A stretch of DNA of 64,000 nt from Symbiopectobacterium purcellii_A (lineage in GTDB: Bacteria; Pseudomonadota; Gammaproteobacteria; Enterobacterales; Enterobacteriaceae), in the NCBI RefSeq assembly GCF_052050035.1, contig NZ_CP189882.1, forward strand, positions 1,054,001 to 1,118,000, read 5' to 3'. Under the pieces are notes generated by a model. That model saw only the letters and a list, made by a program, of their open reading frames with translations, did not search any database and was not told the DNA's origin. This document shows, in pieces, positions 27,066 through 34,695 of this stretch (positions are counted from its first letter, which is position 1; each line of letters begins with the position of its first letter). The translations under genes were made by a program, and so were the position numbers.

Positions 27066-27452
27066 GGCTTTGTTGAGGCTTTGTTGAATAATTTAAAATA
27101 CTGATTTAAATGGGTATTATAAAATTTTAACGACTAAATTTTACTACCGTAATGCTTTTTATTGTGCTAACTATTTGATTTATCGCTCTAACAAAATACA
27201 TTTTCTGTACATGCATCCCACCTAAAGAAGTTGTAAATCAAAACGTTAAATTATTCAACAAAGCCCTTTGTTGAATAATTTAAGATACTGATTTATATAA
27301 GCATTATAAAATTTCAACGACTAATTTTTCCTCTCGGAATGCTTTTTATTGTGCTAACTATTTGATTTGTCGTTCTAACAAAATACATTCTCTGTAAATG
27401 CATTCTAACTAAAGAAGATGTAAATCAAACGGTTAAATTATTCAACAAAGCC
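27066..27452. repeat. MITE-A interrupted by MITE-D
   Basis: Outer element, duplication AGGTCGGAT. Its first 11 bases (27066-27076) are separated from the rest (resuming 27266-27274 with the duplicated CTTTGTTGA) by MITE-D. Total after removal is 189 bp. Confidence 0.93.
27077..27265. repeat. MITE-D, diverged 189-bp subfamily, inside MITE-A
   Basis: Ends identical to the family, interior clearly diverged (TTTAAATGGGTATTATAAAA, GCATCCCACCTAAAGAAGTT). Target duplication CTTTGTTGA lies within the terminal repeat of the host MITE-A. Confidence 0.92.
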
Positions 27453-28199
27453 AGGTCGGATAACATTTTAAATACAATAAAATAAAAAGCAGTTTATCTA
27501 ATGGGGTTGGGATAAATCCTTTCTGCCCTGCACCCATCTGCCGCTCGTGATCTTTTCGATTCTTTTTCCGATAAATCAAATAACAAGCTGAAAATTCAGC
27601 GGCTAAATTTTTCAATTCTTCGACTGATAATCCAATGATTGCTTTACATAAACGATTATCTCGTAACAACCGCTCTTTGTTGATCATTTCAAACCTTTAT
27701 TCTCTAAGTTAAACCTCTTTTTATTCTCAATAGCCTGACAAAAAATGCAAGTCTCTATTCAGCAACTAGTTTACTGAACACAATTTTGTGTCGAGTGAAT
27801 ACACCGACAGCAGAGGCCGCAAACTACCGATGTATACCATGACCAAGGACGGCTTCGTCTTCCTCGTCATGGGCTTTACCGGCAAAAAGGCAGCAGCGTT
27901 TAAGGAAGCTTACATCGCGGAGTTTAACCGCATGGAAGAGCGGCTTCATGGAGCAGTTGCCGTCAGTGGCGTAACCAACGAAATACTACTTACCCTTCAA
28001 GATAATAAAGTCATCAGCTCCCGGCCAATCGCTAATGACGAATACGTTGCCAGTCTCGATACATTGTTCGAGATTGCGCGTCGAGCTGACTATCTCGTCA
28101 TACACAAAGACGATCTAATTAAAAAACTCGGTAGCTAATCATCCCGCCCCGGTATCGTGCCGGGTTCCATTATCGTTTTAACCAACGAGGTATACCTGT

Positions 28200-28621
28200 A
28201 TGCAAAATTTGACCATTGCACAAACATTAACCATGTCCAGCCGTGAGATTGCTGAACTGACAGAAAAGCGCCATCCAGATGTAAAACGAGACATTGAACG
28301 AATGATTTTTGACCTACAGGGAGATGTGAGCAAATTTGCGCACATCTATCTGGACTCCATGAATCGCCAGCAGACTGAGTACCTACTCGACCGCGACCAC
28401 ACCGAATGCCTGCTTACCGGCTATAGCGCTGTTCACCGTATGCGCGTTATCAAACGCTGGCATGACCTCGAAAAACTGGCGGCTACACCTGCCTTGCCGG
28501 AAAACTACATCTCTGCGCTGGAAGCACTGCTGGAATCGAAAAAGAGTGAAGCTGCACTGGTACTGGTCAACAAAGAACAAGAAGCAGAAATTCACGACCT
28601 CAAAAGTCTGTTCAAGGAGGA
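28200..28621 (+). pseudogene. Phage antirepressor/Rha-like protein, C-terminus lost to IS256
   Basis: MQNLTIAQTLTMSSREIAEL starts a domain typical of phage Rha/KilA-linked antirepressors (KRHPDVKRDIERMI; YLLDRDHTECLLTGYSAVHR). About 140 codons remain and the IS256 end at 28622 follows DLKSLFKEE. Full-length relatives usually carry a C-terminal KilAC domain, absent here. It is the last phage gene before the breakpoint. Confidence 0.75.
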
Positions 28622-28947
28622 GAGTGTAAAAAGATCTGTGTAAATGGCATTTTGAGGAAAACCTTCAAAGGATAACAAAATGCCTATCAGCAACGAACTT
28701 ATTGACCAACTGCTTCAAGATTGTCACTCCCCTCAGGATCTGCTGGGTGAATCAGGCCTACTCAAGGTGCTGACTAAAAGACTGGCGGAACGGGTTCTGG
28801 AAGCTGAGATGGAGATGCACCTTGGGTATGCTAAGCATGACCCGGCAGGTAATCATTCAGGCAACTCCCGCAATGGCAAGACATCCAAAAGCGTACGTAG
28901 CCAAAATGGGGAGATCGAGCTCGATATTCCGCGCGACCGCAACAGTA

Positions 28948-29039
28948 TAGCCAACCGACTTAAAAATGATTACAGCCGATGCCCTGATATGTGGCAAAGA
29001 AGCATAGCTGGCTGTTATCAAAATAATGTCGCTTAGCTA
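28948..29039. repeat. 92-bp IS630-type MITE in IS256 copy 1
   Basis: TAGCCAACCGACTTAAAAAT ... ATGTCGCTTAGCTA flanked by TA 28946-28947 and TA 29040-29041. It has a few private substitutions (ACAGCCGATG, ATGTGGC) relative to the other copies. Confidence 0.92.
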
Positions 29040-29095
29040 TACCTTCGAGCCGACACTGATCGGTAAGAACGAAAAACAGCTTAACGGCTTCGATG

Positions 29096-30196
29096 CCCCA
29101 TTCCCACTCGAAACGCAACAAAGTGACCCACTTGCCAGAGTCGGATAAAATCACCGTTCTGGCCATACTGGAGAGCCTGTTGCATGCAGGGAAAACATCT
29201 GACTCAGAAAGAACGGTTCTACATCGAAAAGCGGCGTGGTGAAGGTGTCAACCAAGCTACCATCGCCAGAGAGCGTGCTCTGCCTCGCTCGACCATCAGC
29301 AGGGAACTCAGACGCAATACCGACCCTACTTTCAATGGTGTCTACTGCTGTAGAAGGGCGGACACTCTGGCCCGGGAACGCCGTCATAAGCCTCTGCCAA
29401 ACAATGCTTTTTACCCGTTGGAGCCACACATTCAGAACTTCATCAGGCAGGCGCTTTCCACTCACTCTTCACCTGAAATCATCAGTGGCCGTTTGCACCT
29501 GGAATTCGGTATATCTGTCAGCAAGAATACGCTCTATCGCTATATCCTGCAGGAGAGACAGGCTGGCGGGGAGCTATATCAGCAACTTCCTCATCGGGGA
29601 AAACGTTACAGGTACAATGCCGAAAACCTCAAATCAGGCCCTATTCCCAACCGTGTTGGTATTGAGTATCGCCCAGCTCAAGCCGAGCTTAAACAGGAGC
29701 CTGGCCACTTCGAAATTGACACTATTTTTGGCAAAGACCAGAAGTCATTCTTGTTAACCATCGTAGATAACGCATTGAAAACCGTCATTATTCGCAAACT
29801 ACCTAATAAGCGTGCGGAGACTGTGGTTGCTGCTTTCAGGGACATTGAAGCTAATACCTTTTGCAAGTTTAAGACCCTAACAGCTGATAACGGCCCTGAA
29901 TTCGCTCTGCACGAGCAAATTACTCAAATCACAGGGGCGCAGGTCTACTTTGCCCATCCTTATCATTCCTGGGAGAGGGGCTTGAATGAGCACACCAACG
30001 GGCTGATACGACGTTTTTACCCAAAGGGAACAGACTTCAGTCAGGTCAGTCATCGTAAGATTGCCGAACTCGAACACATACTCAATACAAGGGGCAGAAA
30101 ATCGCTGGGCTATCGTTCTCCCAATGAGGTATTTTTAACGCACTTACTGGTGGCATAAGCCTCTACCGTTTTGTTGCGTTTCGAGTGGGAATGGGG
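29096..30196 (+). mobile_element. IS30-family element, copy 2
   Basis: Ends CCCCATTCCCACTCGAAACG / CGTTTCGAGTGGGAATGGGG. IS256 sequence CGATG is present on both sides (29091-29095, 30197-30201). Confidence 0.88.
29184..30158 (+). CDS. IS30-family transposase (copy 2)
   Basis: 324 residues, differing from the 9794-10768 copy by a handful of residues (MQGKHLTQ; ARERALPRSTISRELRR; VDNALKT). The DDE residues are unchanged and no lesion is seen. Confidence 0.93.
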   Translation: MQGKHLTQKERFYIEKRRGEGVNQATIARERALPRSTISRELRRNTDPTFNGVYCCRRADTLARERRHKPLPNNAFYPLEPHIQNFIRQALSTHSSPEIISGRLHLEFGISVSKNTLYRYILQERQAGGELYQQLPHRGKRYRYNAENLKSGPIPNRVGIEYRPAQAELKQEPGHFEIDTIFGKDQKSFLLTIVDNALKTVIIRKLPNKRAETVVAAFRDIEANTFCKFKTLTADNGPEFALHEQITQITGAQVYFAHPYHSWERGLNEHTNGLIRRFYPKGTDFSQVSHRKIAELEHILNTRGRKSLGYRSPNEVFLTHLLVA

Positions 30197-31187
30197 CGAT
30201 GACCGCATTATTTCTCTCTATTCCAGAGGGTTATCAACCCGTGATATTCAGGCACACTTTAAAGAAGTCTACGGGGTCGATGTTTCCGCTGGCTTCATTT
30301 CTCAAGTGACCAATGCTGTGATGGATGAAGTTAAGCGCTGGCAGCAACGGCCGCTGGATGCGCTTTATCCCATTGTTTACCTTGACTGTATTGTTGTCAA
30401 AAGCCAGGACGGCGGAGCCGTGGCCAACAAGTCTGTTTATCTGGCCCTCGGCGTCAACGGCCAGGGCGAAAAAGAGCTGCTGGGGCTATGGATAGCCAAA
30501 ACTGAGGGGGCCAAGTTCTGGTTATCTGTGATGACAGAACTGAAAAGTCGTGGGCTAAAGGACATCTTCGTCGCCTGCTGCGATGGCCTGAAAGGCTTTC
30601 CTGATGCCATTGAAGCTGTTTACCCGCATACGCGGGTACAGCTCTGCATTGTGCATCAGGTGCGGAACTCGCTGCGCTACGTCGGCTGGAAAGAGCGTAA
30701 GGCCGTTGCTGCTGACCTGCGCACCATCTATAGTTCCGCAACGCTAGAGGGCTCTGAAGAGGCCCTGGATGCCTTCGCGGCCAAATGGGATGAGCAGTTC
30801 CCGACGTTCAGCCCGTCGTGGAGAAATAATTGGGAACGTCTCATCGTCATTTTTGACTTTCCGCCGGAGATCCGCAAGGTTATCTACACCACCAACGCGA
30901 TAGAGTCGTTAAATGCTTCATTGCGCAAGATAACGAAAACGCGACGAATATTTCCAACGGATGACTCGGTGATAAAATTACTCTATCTAGCCTTGCATAA
31001 TATCTCTGCTAAATGGACCTTGCCAATCAGAGACTGGAAACCTGCTATGAGCCAATTCATGTTGATGTATGGAGAACGAATCTCCGGTTAAGCAATGGAG
31101 CCATTTACACAAAATTCTTTACAGACTCGAGTAATTCGATCGATTGCTTGTAACCCATTGAATAAAAATGCTGATATTTCTCCGCCG

Positions 31188-31235
31188 CTGTATAACTACC
31201 AGCGTCGTTCCAAGATCCTGGTGATTGACCTGTAG
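31188..31235 (+). pseudogene. argA: argA 3' remnant (last 15 codons)
   Basis: Immediately after the IS256 end, a frame reads LYNYQRRSKILVIDL and stops at TAG 31233, matching the C-terminal end of N-acetylglutamate synthase as I know it. argA is the convergent neighbour of recD in E. coli, which supports the call. Sequence between 31129 and 31187 does not look like ArgA. The rest of argA, the first enzyme of arginine synthesis, is missing here. Confidence 0.6.
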
Positions 31236-31249
31236 TCCTCGCGTATCAC

Positions 31250-31275
31250 GCCGGTATGCAACCCCGTATACCGGC
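31250..31275. terminator. Hairpin after the argA remnant
   Basis: GCCGGTAT (31250-31257) and ATACCGGC (31268-31275) form a perfect 8-bp stem with a 10-base loop, 15 bp after the argA stop. No T run follows. It was probably the argA terminator or a transcription boundary. Confidence 0.5.
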
Positions 31276-31414
31276 ATTGCCATTATCTCCCCCCGATCAA
31301 TCGCGCAGAGACTTATCGCGCCTCAGCGCGTAGAATGTTCACGTTATGCACGTCACGTCACGGCCCAGCCCTCACAGCGGCCATACAGGACAGCAACACC
31401 GGTACAGGAATACC

Positions 31415-32281
31415 ATGATCAAAGCACTCTTTATGCTGCTCGGCATGGGGCTGATGTTTCAGGCCGCTTGCGCCACGCCGCTGCACATTGACGAAATCAC
31501 GGTCAAAACAGGCCACTATTACGTTGGTCCGGTTTTTGGCCAGCAGGCCTACGCCGAGCACGCCAACACCTCACTTACTGCTTATAACATCATGACCACC
31601 GCAGTCACCTATCGCTTTTATCACGATCTGCTGGCATGGGCGACAGAGCAAGGCTACACGATTGAAGGTGGATGCAACGGCGCACACTTCGAAGACTGCC
31701 TTGCGCCAGAACAAGACGATGGCCAACATCCTGTCACCAATGTCTCCTGGTGGGATGCCATTATTTTTGCCAATGCGTTGAGTGCTCGACAGGGATTAAC
31801 GCCCTACTATCTGGCCGGCGATGGGCAACCGCTTAAACAGCAGCCTGAGCCAGACGCAGAGCAAACCCTTCGCACTGCTCCTCATGCCTCAGGCTATCGT
31901 TTGCCATCACGCAATGAATGGGAGGTGGCGGCCAGAGGCGGCGCGCCCGGTTTGGCGAACAGAAGCTATGGCTTCTATTATGCTGGCAGTAACACGCCAG
32001 AGAACGTTGCCCATTTCGCCTCTGAAGAGGCCACCACGTTCGGTACTCGCCTCGTTGCATCAAAACAGCCTAATGCTCTTGGTCTGTATGACATGAGCGG
32101 CAATGTGTCTCAGTGGCTTAACGATACCGTTGCGGTTGAAGGCGGTAAAACGCTCTACCTGTTTTGTGGCGTGAGCTATATGGCACAAGGCAACCTGCGC
32201 AGCGGGTGTGATGCACACACGCCGGGTTTTATGATGTCAGATATCGGTTTTCGCTTAGTAAGGACACGGTATGAACCTTAA
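31415..32281 (+). CDS. Secreted FGE-sulfatase (SUMF1) domain protein
   Basis: 288 residues from ATG 31415 (AGGA six bases upstream; an earlier in-frame start at 31346 lacks this). A cleavable signal (ALFMLLGMGLMFQAACA) is followed by a formylglycine-generating-enzyme-like fold: PVTNVSWWDAIIFANALSAR, GYRLPSRNEWEVAARGG, LGLYDMSGNVSQWLND and a final SDIGFRLVRT. The usual RGGSW step is replaced by LFCGVSYMAQGNLRSGC, so a true FGE cysteine pair is not evident. Export and several cysteines suggest a periplasmic binding or structural role. It overlaps the next gene by 11 bp. Confidence 0.8.
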   Translation: MIKALFMLLGMGLMFQAACATPLHIDEITVKTGHYYVGPVFGQQAYAEHANTSLTAYNIMTTAVTYRFYHDLLAWATEQGYTIEGGCNGAHFEDCLAPEQDDGQHPVTNVSWWDAIIFANALSARQGLTPYYLAGDGQPLKQQPEPDAEQTLRTAPHASGYRLPSRNEWEVAARGGAPGLANRSYGFYYAGSNTPENVAHFASEEATTFGTRLVASKQPNALGLYDMSGNVSQWLNDTVAVEGGKTLYLFCGVSYMAQGNLRSGCDAHTPGFMMSDIGFRLVRTRYEP

Positions 32282-32837
32282 ATACGCGCTGCTCCTTTTA
32301 TTATCCTGGGCTGCATTGTTCCCAGGCAGCCTTTGGGCACAGCCTACAAACGCTGACTATCAGCGGGCATTACGTGACTATTTTGCCGGAGAGCCTGCGC
32401 ATTGCCTCGGCGTAAAACAATGGCCGGTATATAGCCACGCCCAGGATGCGCCCTGGATCACCGGGCGCATGCAGGCACTGGTAGATGCCGGATTGGCGCG
32501 GGAGACACGTCAGGGAGAGAACATTGTCTATCAGTTAACGCCGCAAGCCGAGCAAGCGTGGCGTACCGCAGGCGATCTCTGCTTTGGGCGCATGGAACTT
32601 GACCACATCCTCACGATTGAGCCAGTGGCACAGGGGATGAATGCGGTCTATTTCACCTACCGCTTAACCCAACTAGCACCTTGGGCCAGCAATGCCTCGC
32701 TGCGTTTTGCGTTTAGCGAAATGGATAACCTGATCGCTGGCAGCGCCAAAATGCGCTATTCCGCTACGTTTCGCATAACAAAACAGAGCAAGCTGATGCT
32801 TCACAGCCCCCCGATTCCGGTAGAGCTGGATTTCTAA
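32271..32837 (+). CDS. Exported protein of unknown function, partner of the SUMF1-domain gene
   Basis: 188 residues. The N-terminal signal (YALLLLLSWAALFPGSLWAQ) predicts export. The mature part has ALRDYFAGEPAHCLGVKQWP, a possible winged-helix-like stretch (LVDAGLARETRQGENIVYQL) and a beta-rich C-terminal half (NAVYFTYRLTQLAPWASNAS). Two cysteines (HCLG, LCFG) could pair. Overlap with the upstream gene implies co-translation. I do not recognise the family. It converges with recD, ending 5 bp from its stop. Confidence 0.7.
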   Translation: MNLKYALLLLLSWAALFPGSLWAQPTNADYQRALRDYFAGEPAHCLGVKQWPVYSHAQDAPWITGRMQALVDAGLARETRQGENIVYQLTPQAEQAWRTAGDLCFGRMELDHILTIEPVAQGMNAVYFTYRLTQLAPWASNASLRFAFSEMDNLIAGSAKMRYSATFRITKQSKLMLHSPPIPVELDF

Positions 32838-32841
32838 CGTT

Positions 32842-34695
32842 TCAAGTACCGGAAAGTATGCGTGTTTCCAGCCCGCTAAAGCGACGCGTCGGTGTTCTCA
32901 CCGCGCGACATAAGATGCTTATCTCTGCGTAGAGCGACAGTTGCGCGCGCGCGCGTGTAACCGCGGTGTACACCAATTCGCGCGTCAACACCGTTAAAAA
33001 GCCGTTCGGCAATACCAGTGCGGTATGATCGAATTCCGAACCTTGAGATTTGTGCACGGTCATGGCGTAGGCGGTTTCATGCGGTGGCAAGCGGCTCGGG
33101 CTGACCGGTTTCATTTGACCATCCGGCAGTTGGAAATAAACGCGCAGCTCCCCCGCCTCATTCGGCATGGCGATCCCAATATCGCCGTTAAACACGCCAA
33201 GCAGCGCATCATTACGTGCAATCATGACCGGTCGGCCAGAATACCAGGGATTCGTCGGATTACGACCGCGATGAATCAACCCGGCCTGTTGCAGCGCCTG
33301 CTCAATACGCGCATTTAAACCGGCGACGCCAAACGGGCCGTCACGCAGCGCGCATAACAAACGAAAACGGTTAAATGCCGCCAGCACCTGTGCGGCGTCG
33401 TGCTCCTGTGCTACCGCCTGCAAATAGTCGCTATACCCCGCTACACACTGCGCCACCATCTGCTGGTAATCCTCTTCCTGCGCCAGCGGCATGCAGTGCA
33501 AATCGTCATGTTTATTCTGCAACACCTGCCGAACCTGACGTTCATCGCCACCGTTTACCGCGCGCGCGATGATGCCAATGCCGGAGTGTTGATCGAATCG
33601 GTAGCTCTTTTTCAGCAGGCACAAACTGTCTGCCACCACAGGACTCACATCGGATGACGCTACCAACCGGTAGCCCGTCAGCTTTTCGAGCGCCTCAACG
33701 CGTTGCGCACTATAGCCACGCGCGGCAAAACGGCAGATATCGCCCAATACCGCCCCAGCCTCAACGGAGGCCAACTGATCGCGATCGCCAAGGAAAATCA
33801 CCCGTGCTGTCGCAGGCAGTGCCAATACCAGGTTTGCCATCATCGGCAGATCCACCATCGAGGCTTCATCCACCACCAGCACATCAAGATGGAGCGGATT
33901 GCCCTGATGATAGCGCAAGCGTTGGCTGTCCGGCACCGCGCCCAACAGACGGTGCAGCGTAGTCGCTTCCCGCGGCAAATGACGCTGCTGTGCCTCTTCA
34001 AGCGGAAGTTTGCTTAACGCACTGCGCAGCGATTCCGTCAACCGCGCGGCAGCTTTTCCTGTCGGGGCCGCCAGTTGTATGCGCAACGGCCTATCCCCTT
34101 CATGCAGCAACAGCATGGCGGCCAGCAGTTTAGCCACCGTCGTGGTTTTTCCCGTGCCTGGCCCGCCGGAAATCACCGAGACCCGGCGCGTCAGCGCTAC
34201 GGCAGCAGCCACCTTTTGCCAGTCAACCTCGGCATCAAGCGGTGAAAACAAGCGGTCTAACACGCGGCGTATGGCACGGGGATCGGTATAAATATCAACG
34301 ACATGATTCTCGGTAAAAAAGGCCGCCACCTGTACTTCACTCAGCCAATTGCGTTGCAAATAAAGCCGTTGGTGCTGCAACACCAGCGGCGTGGTCTCAC
34401 GACCATCGCTCACGACGGGCGAAGCCAGCAGGTGTTGCTGCCACGCCGCACTATCCGACAGCCCAGCGAGCTCCCACAGCGCATGCGCCAATGCAGGATC
34501 GCGACCATCAAACAGGAAATCAGGGTGCAATTCCGTTAACGGTAAACAGACGTTGCCCGCGCCCGCCGCCGCGCTTACCAACGCCGCAGCCAGTTGCACC
34601 GGTGCGGGTTGTCCATCGGTCAGCATACCCGCGAACTGTACATCCAGCGGGCGCAGCAGTTGGCGCTCCATCGCCGTCGCCAGCAAGTCCATCAT
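32842..34695 (-). CDS. recD: Exodeoxyribonuclease V alpha chain
   Basis: 617 residues, near the E. coli size of 608. SF1 5'-3' helicase of RecBCD: Walker A VISGGPGTGKTTTVAKLLAA near residue 175, Walker B VLVVDEASMVDLPMM, LGDRDQLASVEAG, and motif VI VYTAVTRARAQLSLY. The start ATG 34695 overlaps the recB stop (ATGA), so translation is coupled. The C-terminal tail after EISILCRA is a little longer than in E. coli. Intact. Confidence 0.96.
   Translation of the reverse strand: MMDLLATAMERQLLRPLDVQFAGMLTDGQPAPVQLAAALVSAAAGAGNVCLPLTELHPDFLFDGRDPALAHALWELAGLSDSAAWQQHLLASPVVSDGRETTPLVLQHQRLYLQRNWLSEVQVAAFFTENHVVDIYTDPRAIRRVLDRLFSPLDAEVDWQKVAAAVALTRRVSVISGGPGTGKTTTVAKLLAAMLLLHEGDRPLRIQLAAPTGKAAARLTESLRSALSKLPLEEAQQRHLPREATTLHRLLGAVPDSQRLRYHQGNPLHLDVLVVDEASMVDLPMMANLVLALPATARVIFLGDRDQLASVEAGAVLGDICRFAARGYSAQRVEALEKLTGYRLVASSDVSPVVADSLCLLKKSYRFDQHSGIGIIARAVNGGDERQVRQVLQNKHDDLHCMPLAQEEDYQQMVAQCVAGYSDYLQAVAQEHDAAQVLAAFNRFRLLCALRDGPFGVAGLNARIEQALQQAGLIHRGRNPTNPWYSGRPVMIARNDALLGVFNGDIGIAMPNEAGELRVYFQLPDGQMKPVSPSRLPPHETAYAMTVHKSQGSEFDHTALVLPNGFLTVLTRELVYTAVTRARAQLSLYAEISILCRAVRTPTRRFSGLETRILSGT

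Larger units (their letters stand above)
26392..27687 (-). pseudogene. ISL2-like transposase interrupted by nested MITEs (copy d)
   Basis: Start ATG 27687, first 78 codons to YLKCYPT, then the MITE pair, then YDLQGLLFGLDRTR to the stop. The 9-bp duplication AGGTCGGAT brackets the outer MITE. Confidence 0.88.
26340..27771 (-). mobile_element. ISL2-like element, copy d, with two nested MITEs
   Basis: Ends as in copy c, duplication ACT (26337-26339, 27772-27774). It contains MITE-A at 27066-27452, which contains MITE-D. Removing both restores about 1037 bp. Confidence 0.93.
26172..28138 (+). pseudogene. rha: Rha-family phage regulator split by ISL2-like copy d
   Basis: ATG 26172 (GGAGG upstream) begins MALPALAENLHTEEPRVFIN, with SKNVADYFGKRHERVLDKIR, the pRha signature. 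Interrupted after SPKFT by the IS (duplication ACT), it resumes SSEYTDSRGRKLPMYTMTKD and FVFLVMGFTGKKAAAFKEAY to the stop at 28138. Rha proteins interfere with phage development in hosts lacking IHF. Apart from the insertion the frame is open. Confidence 0.85.
28680..31091 (+). pseudogene. IS256-family transposase, interrupted by 92-bp MITE and IS30
   Basis: MPISNELIDQLLQDCHSPQD opens the frame. It is cut at RDRN-S by a TA-flanked 92-bp MITE (28948-29039), resumes FEPTLIGKNEKQLNGFD, is cut by IS30 (29096-30196), and resumes DDRIISLYSRGLSTRDIQAH. The mutator-type core shows Asp in YPIVYLDCIVVK, Asp in FVACCDGLKGFPDAIEAVYP and Glu in TTNAIESLNASLRK. Without the insertions it would be a full-size transposase of about 400 residues. 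Confidence 0.9.
28622..31128 (+). mobile_element. IS256-family element, copy 1, carrying IS30 and a MITE
   Basis: Left end GAGTGTAAAAAGATCTGTGT, right end the complement of GAGTCTGTAAAGAATTTTGT. Flanking bases (AAGGAGGA / GAGTAATT) show no duplication, so the element marks a rearrangement joining prophage to the argA remnant. Confidence 0.9.

Noticed and set aside
27066..27452. Closely spaced direct repeats resembling a tandem or CRISPR-like array
   Set aside because: The repeats are the ends of one MITE inserted in another; target duplications explain them and there are no spacers.
17755..28621. Intact prophage
   Set aside because: Only early-left and regulatory genes are present; no integrase, replication, lysis or structural genes, and no attachment sites were seen.
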